Notes under the pieces: model-generated | Seen by the model: the letters and a program-made list of their open reading frames with translations, nothing else | What the model was told of the DNA's origin: nothing | The model's database searches: none | Part shown: one piece after another, positions 26,535 to 37,728 of the stretch | Position numbering within the stretch: the stretch's first letter is position 1 | How the letters are laid out: each line of letters opens with the position of its first letter | Position numbers and translations under genes: made by a program | Origin: Alphaproteobacteria bacterium | GTDB lineage: Bacteria; Pseudomonadota; Alphaproteobacteria; Micropepsales; Micropepsaceae | Reading direction: 5' to 3' | Assembly (NCBI GenBank): GCA_028871345.1 | Contig: JAGWNK010000013.1 | Coordinates: 1 to 64,000, forward strand | Length of the DNA: 64,000 bases

Positions 26535-27411
26535 AGCGCTGCGCGTCCTCGCTCCGGCCAAGATCAATCTGTTCCTCCATGTCGGCGACAAGCGCTCCGA
26601 CGGCTTCCATGCGCTGCAGAGCCTGGTGGTGTTCGCGCGGATGGGCGACGAACTGGCGCTGTCGCCCGACCGCGACATCAAGGTCGTGGCCTCGGGGCGG
26701 TTTGCAGCGGGATTGCCGCCGGCGGGCCAAAACCTGGTGCACAAGGCGGCGCGGGCATTGGCGCAACATGCCGGCATTACGCGCGGCGCCTACATCTCGC
26801 TGAAGAAAAACCTGCCGGTCTCGTCGGGCATCGGCGGCGGATCGGCGGATGCGGCCGCGGCCTTGCGCGGCCTGGCGCGATTGTGGAACTTGAAGGTCGA
26901 GCACGACGTGCTGCGCCAGATCGGAGAGACGCTCGGTTCCGACGTTCCGGTATGCGTCGCGTGCCGGCCGCAGTGGATGGAAGGACGCGGCGAGACGCTG
27001 GCGCAGGTCGAGAGCGTCCCTGCGGTGCAGATCGTGCTCGTCAATCCGCGCGTGGGCGTGGCGACGAAGGACGTCTTTGCGGCGCTCAAGGACCGGCGCG
27101 GCACGGGGCAGCCGCGGCCGCCTGCGATGCGCACGACGGGCGATCTCGTCGCCTTCCTCAAGGATACGACGAACGATCTGGAGGCGCCCGCCCGCGCTGT
27201 GGCGCCGGTGATCTCCGATGTGCTGCGCGAAATTGCGGCGCAGCCGGGCGTTCTGCTGACGCGCATGTCGGGCAGCGGAGCCACGTGCTTCGGGCTGTTC
27301 GGCGATCCCGATGACGCCGCCAGGGCGGCCCTGACCATCGGCGAGGGGCATCCCAGCTGGTGGGTCTCGGCGACGGCCACGACGCCGGTCCTCTCGGCGG
27401 CGCTCGCCTAA
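26518..27411 (+). CDS. ispE: 4-diphosphocytidyl-2-C-methyl-D-erythritol kinase
   Basis: The fourth-step kinase of the MEP isoprenoid pathway, phosphorylating CDP-methylerythritol. The 297-aa GHMP kinase has the N-terminal substrate motif LAPAKINLFLHVGDKRSDGFH, the ATP loop PVSSGIGGGSADAAAALRGL, GSDVPVCV and the C-terminal MSGSGATCFGLF. Start is a GTG at 26518, inside the end of the TPR gene. Its stop overlaps the convergent ispB by 4 bp (CTAA/TTAG), so the two isoprenoid genes meet tail to tail. Confidence 0.96.
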   Translation: MTIEAEALRVLAPAKINLFLHVGDKRSDGFHALQSLVVFARMGDELALSPDRDIKVVASGRFAAGLPPAGQNLVHKAARALAQHAGITRGAYISLKKNLPVSSGIGGGSADAAAALRGLARLWNLKVEHDVLRQIGETLGSDVPVCVACRPQWMEGRGETLAQVESVPAVQIVLVNPRVGVATKDVFAALKDRRGTGQPRPPAMRTTGDLVAFLKDTTNDLEAPARAVAPVISDVLREIAAQPGVLLTRMSGSGATCFGLFGDPDDAARAALTIGEGHPSWWVSATATTPVLSAALA

Positions 27412-28427
27412 TAGGCGCGTTCGACGCAGAAGCCGGCAACCGCGGCCAGAACGTCGCGCAGCTCGCTGGCGGGAACGCCTTCGAGCGCATCGCAGGCCTT
27501 GGCGGCATAGGCGCGGGCGCGGGCCATGGTATCCGAGATGGCACCGGTTTCTTCCACCAGAGTGATGGCCCGGTCGAGATCGCTCTCGCTCTGGGGACCG
27601 GTCTCGATGGTGCGGGTCCAGAACTTGCGCGCGGCGTCGTCGGCGCGCGCCACGGCCAGGATCACCGGCAGCGTCACCTTGCCTTCGCGGAAATCGTCGC
27701 CGACGGACTTGCCCATCAACGCCTGTCGTCCGGAATAATCGAGGGCGTCGTCCACCAGCTGGAAGGCGATGCCGAGGTTGTCGCCATAAGCCCGCATGGC
27801 GGAGACGAACGTGTCGGACACGGACGCGATCATGGCGCCGGATTCGGCTGCGGCGGCAAAGAGCGCCGCCGTCTTCGCGCTCACGACGCGCAGATAATGG
27901 GCTTCGTCGGCCGCCAGATTGTTGGCCGACTTCAGCTGCATCACTTCGCCTTCAGCGATGATCGACGAGGCGCGAGCGAGCACGCCGAGTACGGCCTGGG
28001 CGCGCGTCTCGACCATCAACTCGAAAGCGCGGCTGAACAGGAAGTCGCCGACCAGCACGCTCGGCTTGTTGCCCCAGACGATGTTGGCGGACACCTTGCC
28101 GCGGCGCAGGGCGCTTTCATCCACGACATCGTCGTGCAGCAGCGTGGCGGTGTGGATGAACTCGACCGCGGCAGCGAGTTTCACGTGGTTGCGCCCGTCG
28201 TAGCCGCCCATACGCGCCGCGGCGAGCGTAAGGAGGGGACGCAGCCGCTTGCCGCCGGAATCGATCAGATGCTTGGCCAGGTCGGGGATCAGGGCCACGG
28301 CGCTCGACAGGCGCTCGTGAATCAGGGCGTCCGTCGCCGCCATGTCCTGAGACACCAGGGCATGCAGCCGCTCGACCGGCGAAATGCCGGCTTGATCGGC
28401 GGACCTCAGCACCTGCGGCGCCAGCAT
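27408..28427 (-). CDS. ispB: Polyprenyl diphosphate synthase, IspB type
   Basis: Makes the long prenyl chain (about C40-C50) for ubiquinone. The 339-aa protein has the two Asp-rich motifs: LLHDDVVDESALRRG and FQLVDDALDYSG, both in the DDxxD form of long-chain E-type enzymes, plus GGKRLRPLLTLAAAR and DDFREGKVTLPVI. The residues before the first motif (AAVEFIHTATLL) are small, fitting a long product. The start at MLAPQVLRSAD is preferred for a purine-rich AAGGGG at a good distance; an ATG at 28451 adds 8 residues. It is divergent from the DUF2007 gene with about 105 bp between. Confidence 0.93.
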   Translation of the reverse strand: MLAPQVLRSADQAGISPVERLHALVSQDMAATDALIHERLSSAVALIPDLAKHLIDSGGKRLRPLLTLAAARMGGYDGRNHVKLAAAVEFIHTATLLHDDVVDESALRRGKVSANIVWGNKPSVLVGDFLFSRAFELMVETRAQAVLGVLARASSIIAEGEVMQLKSANNLAADEAHYLRVVSAKTAALFAAAAESGAMIASVSDTFVSAMRAYGDNLGIAFQLVDDALDYSGRQALMGKSVGDDFREGKVTLPVILAVARADDAARKFWTRTIETGPQSESDLDRAITLVEETGAISDTMARARAYAAKACDALEGVPASELRDVLAAVAGFCVERAY

Positions 28428-28532
28428 CAAATTCGAGCCCCTTGGCAACATTTGCCAGCCCGGACATTGGAAGGCCGGGCACGCGCGGTCAAGCGCGTGG
28501 TGGTACAGTACTCCCAAGGAACGGGAGAACCC

Positions 28533-28745
28533 ATGCGCGCGGTGCTCAAGACCAACGACCCGGTGAAGTTGAATTTCGCGCAGGCCCTGCTGAGGGATGC
28601 GGAAATTGCGGCGGTCGTGTTCGACGCCGAGATGAGCATCATGGACGGCAATCTGGGAATACTGCCACGGCGGCTGATGGTGGCTGACGAGGATTTCGCA
28701 AAGGCCGAGACCGTGCTGCGGGAAGGGCTTGGTGCCGCGGGATGA
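28533..28745 (+). CDS. DUF2007 protein (70 aa)
   Basis: A small cytoplasmic protein of the DUF2007 group (putative signal-transducing fold related to PII-like chains). The pattern is VLKTNDPVKLNFAQALLRDAEIAAVVFDAEMSIMDG, then GILPRRLMVADEDFAKAETVLREG. The family is widespread and its role not settled. The ATG has ACGGGAGAACCC before it. The stop overlaps the methyltransferase start in an ATGA, so the two are made together. In alphaproteobacteria this pair often sits between ispB and glyQ, as here. Confidence 0.85.
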   Translation: MRAVLKTNDPVKLNFAQALLRDAEIAAVVFDAEMSIMDGNLGILPRRLMVADEDFAKAETVLREGLGAAG

Positions 28746-29464
28746 CCACGACCGAGGACCGGTTCCTGGGAGGACGTGTCATCGTGCGACAGACGCCGCA
28801 CGGGTTCCGCGCCGGGTTGGATGCCGTCATGCTGGCGGCGGCGGTTCCCGCCGTGGCGGGCGAGACCCTGCTGGAACTGGGATCAGGCGCGGGGACCGCA
28901 AGCCTTTGCCTGGCACGACGGGTCGACGGCGCCTGCGTGACCGGTGTCGAAATCGATGCAGCATTGGTGCGGCTCGCCGCAGAAAACACTATGGCCAACG
29001 GCATGGGGGATCGGGTGTCCTTTGCGGCGGGCGACGCTCTGAATCCGCCCGAGTCGTTGCGGCGCCAGTTCGACCACGTCTTCTGCAACCCGCCTTTCCA
29101 TAACGATGACGGTGCGGTGTCGCCGGACTCATCGCGGGCGGTGGCCTTGCACGACGCCGGAACCCTCGGTGCATGGATCACAGCCGGCATGAAACGGACG
29201 GTGTCGGGAGGGACATTCACACTGATCCTACGGGGCGACCGGCTGGGCGAGGCGCTGGCGGCGCTTCCCGAGCGAGGCGTCCATATCTTCCCGCTGTGGC
29301 CGCGGGCCGGCGCGGCGGCCAAGAGAATCCTGATGCAGGTGCACCAGGGTTCGCGGGCTCCCGTGAACATGCTCCCCGGCCTGGTGCTGCACGAGGCGGA
29401 CGGGCGCTATACGTCGGATGCGGATGCGGTTTTGAGGGGATCAGGACTGACGATCGCGGGTTGA
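28742..29464 (+). CDS. TrmN6-like tRNA methyltransferase
   Basis: A 240-residue class I SAM methyltransferase. SAM site: TLLELGSGAGTASLCLARRV, then GVEIDAALVRLAAEN. The catalytic motif NPPFHNDDG (NPPY type) points to N6-methylation of adenine in RNA or DNA, and the overall pattern matches the TrmN6 group that modifies A37 of tRNA1-Val in other bacteria. N-terminus RFLGGRVIVRQTPHGFRAGLDAVMLAA is typical. Coupled to DUF2007 by an ATGA overlap. The exact tRNA target is not shown. Confidence 0.85.
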   Translation: MTTTEDRFLGGRVIVRQTPHGFRAGLDAVMLAAAVPAVAGETLLELGSGAGTASLCLARRVDGACVTGVEIDAALVRLAAENTMANGMGDRVSFAAGDALNPPESLRRQFDHVFCNPPFHNDDGAVSPDSSRAVALHDAGTLGAWITAGMKRTVSGGTFTLILRGDRLGEALAALPERGVHIFPLWPRAGAAAKRILMQVHQGSRAPVNMLPGLVLHEADGRYTSDADAVLRGSGLTIAG

Positions 29465-29556
29465 TGCGTCCTCATGAGGAGGAGGCAAGAAGGTAGGCTG
29501 TTGTTTGGACGGCAGCCCGCCTATAGGTTCCGGCCCGCCGCCGGAGACACCGAATC

Positions 29557-30429
29557 GTGGCCAAGACCTTCCAGGACCTGATCTTGACGCTGCAGAATTA
29601 CTGGGCGGTGCAAGGCTGCCTCATCCTGCAGCCCTATGACGTGGAGATGGGGGCGGGGACCTTCCATCCGGCGACGACGCTGCGCGCGCTGGGGCCGCGG
29701 CCGTGGCGGGCCGCCTATGTCCAGCCGTCGCGCCGGCCAAAGGACGGCCGCTATGGCGAGAACCCCAACCGGCTGCAGCACTATTACCAATACCAGGTGA
29801 TCCTGAAGCCGACGCCCGACAACGTGCAGGACCTTTACCTGGGCTCGATCAAGGCCATCGGTCTCGATCCCATGAAGCACGACATCCGCTTCGTCGAGGA
29901 CGACTGGGAGAGCCCGACGCTGGGGGCCTGGGGCCTGGGCTGGGAAGTGTGGTGCGACGGCATGGAGATCACCCAATTCACCTACTTCCAGCAGGTCGGC
30001 GGCATCGACTGCGACCCGGTCTGCGCCGAGATCACCTACGGCCTGGAACGGCTGGCCATGTACGTGCAGGGCGTCGAGTTCGTCTACGACCTGAAGTTCA
30101 ACGAGCAGTTCCGCTATGGCGAAGTCTTCCACCAGTCGGAACGCGAATTCTCGGCCTTCGATTTCGAGCACGCCGACACGGCGATCCTTTTCCAGCATTT
30201 CGCGGACGCCGAGAAGGAATGCAAATCGCTCAACGACAAGAAGCTGGCGCTGCCGGCCTACGACCAATGCATCAAGGCGAGCCACTGCTTCAACCTGCTG
30301 GATGCGCGCGGCGTGATCTCGGTCACCGAGCGCGCCGCGTATATCGGGCGGGTCCGAGCCCTGGCGAAACTGTGCTGCGAAAGCTGGCTGGCGTCGGATC
30401 AGGGCGCCTATACGCCGAGGTTCGCCTGA
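29557..30429 (+). CDS. glyQ: Glycyl-tRNA synthetase alpha chain
   Basis: The catalytic alpha chain of the bacterial alpha2beta2 glycyl-tRNA synthetase, 290 aa. Motifs are intact: [61 protein letters not shown] and [29 protein letters not shown]. Start is a GTG with CGGAGACACC upstream. glyS starts 1 bp after it ends. Alphaproteobacteria commonly have glyQ-glyS-ppdK in this order, as here. Confidence 0.98.
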   Translation: MAKTFQDLILTLQNYWAVQGCLILQPYDVEMGAGTFHPATTLRALGPRPWRAAYVQPSRRPKDGRYGENPNRLQHYYQYQVILKPTPDNVQDLYLGSIKAIGLDPMKHDIRFVEDDWESPTLGAWGLGWEVWCDGMEITQFTYFQQVGGIDCDPVCAEITYGLERLAMYVQGVEFVYDLKFNEQFRYGEVFHQSEREFSAFDFEHADTAILFQHFADAEKECKSLNDKKLALPAYDQCIKASHCFNLLDARGVISVTERAAYIGRVRALAKLCCESWLASDQGAYTPRFA

Positions 30430-30430
30430 C

Positions 30431-32734
30431 ATGCCCGATCTTCTCCTCGAACTCGTCTCCGAAGAAATTCCCGCCCGCATGCAGTCGCAGGCGGCGAAGG
30501 ACCTGGAACGGCTCGTGGTCGGCGCCGTGTCGGATCGCGGTCTGCTGTTCGAAGGCGCCAAGGCATTTGCCGGGCCGCGGCGGTTGGCGCTGGTGATCGC
30601 CGGCCTGCCGGGAAAGCAGCCGGACGTCTCGGAGGAGAAGAAAGGGCCGCGCGTCACGGCGCCGGAGAAGGCTGTGGAAGGTTTTTTGCGCTCGGCAGGC
30701 GTCACGCTCGAACAGTGCCAGAAGCGCGACGACGGCAAGGGGGAATTCTATGTCGCCGTCATCCAGCGCAAGGGGCGGGCCACCGCCGAGGTGCTGGCGG
30801 AGGTGCTGCCGGACTGCTTCGCCAGGCTGCCCTGGCCGAAATCGATGCGCTGGCGGCCGGGCGAGGCGACGCGCTGGGTGAGGCCGCTCCACAGCATCCT
30901 GTGCACCTTCGACGGCGAGGTCGTGCCGTTCGAATTCGCCGGCGTGAAGAGCGGCAACGAAACGCGCGGCCACCGCTTCCTGTCGCAAGGCGGCATCGCA
31001 GTGCGCCACTTCGACGATTACGCCAAGAAGCTGCGGGATGCGCATGTCGTGCTCGACGCGGCGGAACGCAAGGCGATCATCCTCAACCAGGCCAAGCAGA
31101 AGGCGTTCGCGCTGGGCCTCGAGCTGATCGAGGACGAGGGATTGCTCGACGAAGTCGCAGGCCTCAACGAGTGGCCGACGGTCCTGATCGGACGCATCGA
31201 AGACCAGTTCATGGACGTGCCGGCGGAGATCCTGCAGACATCCATGCGCACGCATCAGAAGTATTTCTCGCTGCGCGATCCTTCGAGAGGCTCGCGGCGG
31301 CTCACTCCTCAGGGGAAGGCGAGCCCCAAGACGAGTCTTCATCCTGAGGCTTCTTTGCGACGCGAAGAAGCCGTCTCGAAGGATGGGGGCATCGCCCACC
31401 GCTTCGCTGTCGTCTCCAATATGGTGGCGGCGGACGGCGGCCGGGAGATCGTGGCCGGCAACGAGCGCGTGCTGCGGGCGCGGCTGTCGGACGCCAAGTT
31501 CTTCTGGGACCAGGACCGCCAACATCGCCTCGACAGCCGGGTGGACGCGCTGAAAGGCATCGTCTTCCACGCCAAACTCGGCACGCAATACGAACGCGTC
31601 GAGCGCATCGAGGCGCTGGCGGGCGAGATCGCGGAAAAAATCGGCGCCGACGTGGCGAAGGCCAAGCGTGCCGCGCGGCTGTGCAAGGCGGATTTGACGA
31701 CCGGCGTGGTCGGCGAATTCCCCGAGTTGCAGGGCGTGATGGGCCGCTATTACGCCCTGCACGATGGCGAAGACGCCGAAGTCGCCGACGCCATCCGCGA
31801 CCACTACAAGCCGCTGGGACCGTCCGACGCCGTGCCGACGTCCAAGGTCTCTATCGCGGTCGCGCTGGCGGACAAGCTGGATCAGCTCGTTGGGTTCTGG
31901 GCGGTTGACGAAAAGCCAAGCGGTTCTTCTGATCCGTTTGCGCTTCGTCGCGCTGCGCTTGGCGCGATCCGTATCATCTTCGCAAATTCGTTGCGGATGG
32001 AGCTTCAACAAGTCTGGGCGATCCCCTTCTTACGAAACGCATCAAGAGCAACTGTGGTAAAAGTTGAGAGACAGCTAGCTCCCGCCGCGCGAACGTTGGT
32101 GCGTCATGGTTACGAGAGCCAGTTCCGTGAGATCTGGAAAACTGCTCAGGCTACGGAAATGTCAGAGGAAGCGCTCGCCAAGGGTTACGAATCGTACGTT
32201 GCCAGCGCTTCCTCGTTGCTGGAGTTCTTGGCCGACCGTCTGAAGGTCGCGCTGAAGGAAAAAGGTACCCGTCACGACCTGATCGATGCCGTGTTCTCGC
32301 TCGGCAACGAGGACGATCTGGTGCGGCTGGTGGCGCGGGTGGAGGCGCTGCAGGAATTCCTCAAATCCGACGACGGCGCCAATCTGCTGGTGGCCTACCG
32401 TCGCGCGGCGAACATCCTCAAGATCGAGGAGAAGAAAGACAAGGCATCCTACGGGGGCGAGCCGGATCCCGACGCCTTCGTGCTCCCGGAGGAGAAGGCG
32501 CTGTTCGTCGAGTTGGCGACGGCGGGCGAACTGGTGCGCGCCGAAATCGGGCGCGAGCGCTTCGTCGAAGCCATGGGCGTGATGAGCCGCCTGCGCAAGC
32601 CCGTGGATGCCTTCTTCGACAAGGTCACGGTCAACGACAAGGACGCAGCGCTGCGCAAGAACCGGCTGCTCCTGCTCTCCCGCCTGCGCGCCACGCTGCA
32701 TCTGGCGGCGGACTTTTCGAAGATCGAGGGGTAG
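30431..32734 (+). CDS. glyS: Glycyl-tRNA synthetase beta chain with in-frame repeat insert
   Basis: The tRNA-binding beta chain, 767 aa, longer than the usual 690-700. Recognisable blocks: [15 protein letters not shown] at the start, [72 protein letters not shown] and the C-terminal [20 protein letters not shown]. Between YFSLRDP and KDGGIAHRF there are about 33 extra residues ([12 protein letters not shown]..., rich in Arg, Ser and Pro) encoded by a palindromic repeat. A second oddity is at about 31880-32280, where GC falls to about 53 percent (three lines counted by hand) against 65-68 on either side. Confidence 0.95.
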   Translation: MPDLLLELVSEEIPARMQSQAAKDLERLVVGAVSDRGLLFEGAKAFAGPRRLALVIAGLPGKQPDVSEEKKGPRVTAPEKAVEGFLRSAGVTLEQCQKRDDGKGEFYVAVIQRKGRATAEVLAEVLPDCFARLPWPKSMRWRPGEATRWVRPLHSILCTFDGEVVPFEFAGVKSGNETRGHRFLSQGGIAVRHFDDYAKKLRDAHVVLDAAERKAIILNQAKQKAFALGLELIEDEGLLDEVAGLNEWPTVLIGRIEDQFMDVPAEILQTSMRTHQKYFSLRDPSRGSRRLTPQGKASPKTSLHPEASLRREEAVSKDGGIAHRFAVVSNMVAADGGREIVAGNERVLRARLSDAKFFWDQDRQHRLDSRVDALKGIVFHAKLGTQYERVERIEALAGEIAEKIGADVAKAKRAARLCKADLTTGVVGEFPELQGVMGRYYALHDGEDAEVADAIRDHYKPLGPSDAVPTSKVSIAVALADKLDQLVGFWAVDEKPSGSSDPFALRRAALGAIRIIFANSLRMELQQVWAIPFLRNASRATVVKVERQLAPAARTLVRHGYESQFREIWKTAQATEMSEEALAKGYESYVASASSLLEFLADRLKVALKEKGTRHDLIDAVFSLGNEDDLVRLVARVEALQEFLKSDDGANLLVAYRRAANILKIEEKKDKASYGGEPDPDAFVLPEEKALFVELATAGELVRAEIGRERFVEAMGVMSRLRKPVDAFFDKVTVNDKDAALRKNRLLLLSRLRATLHLAADFSKIEG
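31278..31384. repeat. Palindromic repeat element inserted in frame in glyS
   Basis: Terminal inverted repeats ATCCTTCGAGA (31278-31288) and TCTCGAAGGAT (31374-31384) bound a 107-bp unit. Inside is a second hairpin, CTTCTT, 9 bases, CGAAGAAG-like, with CATCCTGAGG before it. The pattern of two inverted REP-like units and the CCTTCGAGA ends are those of a common alphaproteobacterial intergenic repeat. Here it keeps the glyS frame open. Confidence 0.8.
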
Positions 32735-33229
32735 CGCTTCAACCCGATCACAGTCTGGCGCCCGGCCAAATCGAATATGAGATGTGCATAATTGTCGCGG
32801 CCCGGACATGAGGCGGTTGCTCGAAGCCGAACCAGGACGGCGAAATCACCCATGCGCCTGACCGACTACGGGCGCGCGGAGAGGCATGACAGCGCTGGTC
32901 AAATCACGGGCTAGGACCACCGGCGATTTGCTGCTCGGCACAACAATCCGACAGCAAGAATTTGATTTTACGCAAATAAAATAGCGCCCTCTCGCGCCCG
33001 CGTGTCACATTGCGTCGCCAGTTTCGACCAACCATATGTCCGCCCAGGGGTAGAGTCCCTCACGCCATGCACGGTCATGGCCCGCGTATGCAGGCGTTCT
33101 CGGTTCTTTGGACGTCGAATCGTCACGAGAAATCGAGCGACGTAGTAGGTTAAAGATGCTCGCGGCCTTCATTCGCTGGTCATGACGGTTGGATGCGACG
33201 GCGATGAACACAGCAAGGGTAGAGAAACA
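32735..33229. other. 495-bp gap between glyS and ppdK, no gene
   Basis: No convincing gene. A 20-codon frame starting at 32850 and a few others have no ribosome site or homologous look. The middle (about 32930-32985) is AT-rich, with TTTGATTTTACGC and AAATAAAATAG, and is the likely ppdK promoter region, though I cannot set the boxes. Two GANTC sites occur (near 33053 and 33118), which is not above chance enough to claim control. Confidence 0.5.
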
Positions 33230-35902
<2,673 letters not shown>

Positions 35903-35931
35903 AAGGCTTATTATCAGTACACAGAGTTAAG

Positions 35932-35974
35932 AAGGGAATCCCGGGAAAAATCCAGGGATTCCCTTGCTTTTTGA
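35932..35974 (+). terminator. Rho-independent terminator after ppdK
   Basis: AAGGGAATCCC (35932-35942) pairs perfectly with GGGATTCCCTT (35955-35965), with a 12-base loop, followed by GCTTTTTGA. This is a strong intrinsic terminator ending the ppdK message 30 bp after its stop. Confidence 0.9.
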
Positions 35975-35981
35975 TATTCAA

Positions 35982-36000
35982 CCGTGACGCTGTGTCACGG
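35982..36000. repeat. Second hairpin upstream of SleB-type gene
   Basis: CCGTGAC, 5 bases, GTCACGG, a perfect 7-bp stem just after the ppdK terminator. A T-run (AATTTTTC) comes about 8 bases later, too far for a good terminator. It may be a backup terminator or an operator for the hydrolase gene. A GACTC site begins at its last base. Confidence 0.5.
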
Positions 36001-36134
36001 ACTCGCAATTTTTCATTTGACGATTCGGATTTTCTTGGCCAAAAGGCCGAACCTTTCCGCTGAGGGGGAGATGGGGACCATTCGAGATTAACGCCGCCTA
36101 CAAACGAAACGAAATCCGAAGAGAGTCATTCCCG

Positions 36135-36803
36135 ATGCACCAGAAATCTTCAGACGTCCTGCGACGCTCGGATCGCGTGCTGGTCGGCGCACTGATTGTC
36201 GTGCTCGCTGCCGTGAGCGCCGCCGTCGGCGCTGCTGCCGCATATCGTCCGCATGCGAATGAAGTGCGCACGGCTGTGGTGATCGCCCAGCCTGCCGCCC
36301 CCGTGGCGATGGTGCAGGAGTCCGATGGGGCTCTGCCCGCCGCTCTGGTCGCCGCCCGTTCGGCTTCGGAGAAGGCAATCCTCGAGAAGCTGATGGCGGA
36401 GCACCGCTGCCTGTCCGAGGCGCTGTACTATGAAGCGCGGGGCGAAGGCCTGAAGGGCCAGAAGGCCGTCGCTGAAGTGATCTTTCACCGCATGCGGACG
36501 GGCAATTACGGGCATTCCATCTGCGCCGTCGTCTACGAGGGCGCCAATCAGCCGGGTTGCCAGTTCTCGTTCACCTGCGACGGTGAGTTGGCGCTGCACA
36601 AGACGCCCGGCGCCTGGACGGAGGCCCAGGTCGTGGCCGCGCGTATCCTGACGGGCGAAGAGCGGCTGAACGACGCCACCGGCGGCGCCACGAGTTTCCA
36701 CGCCGTTTCCGTCTCGCCGGACTGGGCGCCGGAGCTGCAGAAGACCGTGCAGATCGGCAATCATGTCTTCTACAAGGATCCGCCGCGCTCCGGGCCGATG
36801 TGA
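36135..36803 (+). CDS. SleB-type cell wall hydrolase
   Basis: A 222-residue envelope protein with an N-terminal membrane anchor or uncleaved signal (LVGALIVVLAAVSAAVGAAAAY) and a C-terminal Hydrolase_2/SleB domain: HRCLSEALYYEARGEGLKGQKAVAEVIFHRM with the catalytic Glu, then GCQFSFTCDG and ATSFHAVSVSPDW. SleB-type enzymes are lytic transglycosylases acting on peptidoglycan; in alphaproteobacteria they are used in growth or division. Three GANTC sites (36000, 36022, 36123) lie in its upstream gap, so CcrM-linked cell-cycle control is possible. A hairpin terminator follows. Confidence 0.85.
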   Translation: MHQKSSDVLRRSDRVLVGALIVVLAAVSAAVGAAAAYRPHANEVRTAVVIAQPAAPVAMVQESDGALPAALVAARSASEKAILEKLMAEHRCLSEALYYEARGEGLKGQKAVAEVIFHRMRTGNYGHSICAVVYEGANQPGCQFSFTCDGELALHKTPGAWTEAQVVAARILTGEERLNDATGGATSFHAVSVSPDWAPELQKTVQIGNHVFYKDPPRSGPM

Positions 36804-36819
36804 AGTTGCCAACGTTTGC

Positions 36820-36850
36820 GGACGGCGGGCCGAGGCTTGCCCGCCGTTTC
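36820..36850. terminator. Bidirectional terminator between hydrolase and nadC
   Basis: ACGGCGGGC (36820-36828) pairs perfectly with GCCCGCCGT (36837-36845), 8-base loop, followed by TTCCTATT. It lies between two convergent genes and can end transcription of the hydrolase gene; on the other strand it lacks a T-tract. Confidence 0.7.
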
Positions 36851-36864
36851 CTATTGATTAGGGC

Positions 36865-37728
36865 TCAGAAATCCAGCGCGACGTCGAGTGATGGCGCGCT
36901 GTGAGTGATGGCGCCTGACGAGATGTAGTCCACGCCCGTCTCGGCGATGGCCCGCACGGTGTCGAGCGTCACGCCGCCGGAAGCTTCGAGCACAGCGCGG
37001 CCCGCCGACATCTCCACCGCCCGCTTCAGGTGTTCGATGCGCATGTTGTCGAGCAGGATGGTATCGACACCGAGCGCCAGGACCTCTTCCAGCTGCTCCA
37101 GCGAATCCACTTCCACCTCGATCTTGGCCATGTGGCCCAGCCCGGCGCGCACACCGGCGACGGCCGCGGCGATGCCACCGGCGGCGATGATGTGGTTGTC
37201 CTTGATGAGCACGGCGTCGTCCAGGCCGAAGCGGTGATTGAAGCCGCCGCCGCAGCGCACGGCGTATTTCTCGAGCGTGCGCAGGCCCGGCGTCGTCTTG
37301 CGCGTGCACACGACGCGCGCCTTGGTGCCGGCCACGGCATCCACGAGGGCACGTGTGGCGGTGGCGATACCCGAAAGGCGACCGACGAAATTCAGCGCCA
37401 CGCGCTCCGCCGTCAGCACACCGCGTGCAGGGCCGTCGATCGAGAGAAGCACGGCGCCGATGCGTGCACGTTCGCCGTCCTGGACGCCGGCACGCAATTC
37501 AATGGCTTCGTCGACGAGCCTGAAGGCGATCTCGGCGGCGCAAGAACCCGCGACGATGCCGGGCTGACGCGCTACCAGGCGGGCCTGCACGCGCCGATCG
37601 GGCGGAATCACCAGATCGGACGTCAAGTCTCCGGCGTGGCCGAGATCCTCTTCCAGCGCACGACGCACGCACGGTTCGACGAGCAACCGGTGCGGCGGGC
37701 GCAGCACTGAGAAATCAGCGGACGGCAT
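36865..37728 (-). CDS. nadC: Nicotinate-nucleotide pyrophosphorylase
   Basis: Converts quinolinate and PRPP to nicotinate mononucleotide, third step of de novo NAD synthesis. The 287-aa type II phosphoribosyltransferase shows [80 protein letters not shown] and LDNM. Its start overlaps the end of nadB by 14 bp, so nadA, nadB and nadC form one operon. A terminator-like hairpin lies just after it on the plus strand. Confidence 0.97.
   Translation of the reverse strand: MPSADFSVLRPPHRLLVEPCVRRALEEDLGHAGDLTSDLVIPPDRRVQARLVARQPGIVAGSCAAEIAFRLVDEAIELRAGVQDGERARIGAVLLSIDGPARGVLTAERVALNFVGRLSGIATATRALVDAVAGTKARVVCTRKTTPGLRTLEKYAVRCGGGFNHRFGLDDAVLIKDNHIIAAGGIAAAVAGVRAGLGHMAKIEVEVDSLEQLEEVLALGVDTILLDNMRIEHLKRAVEMSAGRAVLEASGGVTLDTVRAIAETGVDYISSGAITHSAPSLDVALDF

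Noticed and set aside
25056..26777. 573-codon frame antisense to the TPR gene and ispE
   Set aside because: Shadow of two real genes; composition is typical of reversed high-GC coding DNA.
32735..33229. Small gene in the gap before ppdK
   Set aside because: A 20-codon frame at 32850 has no ribosome site and no homologous appearance.
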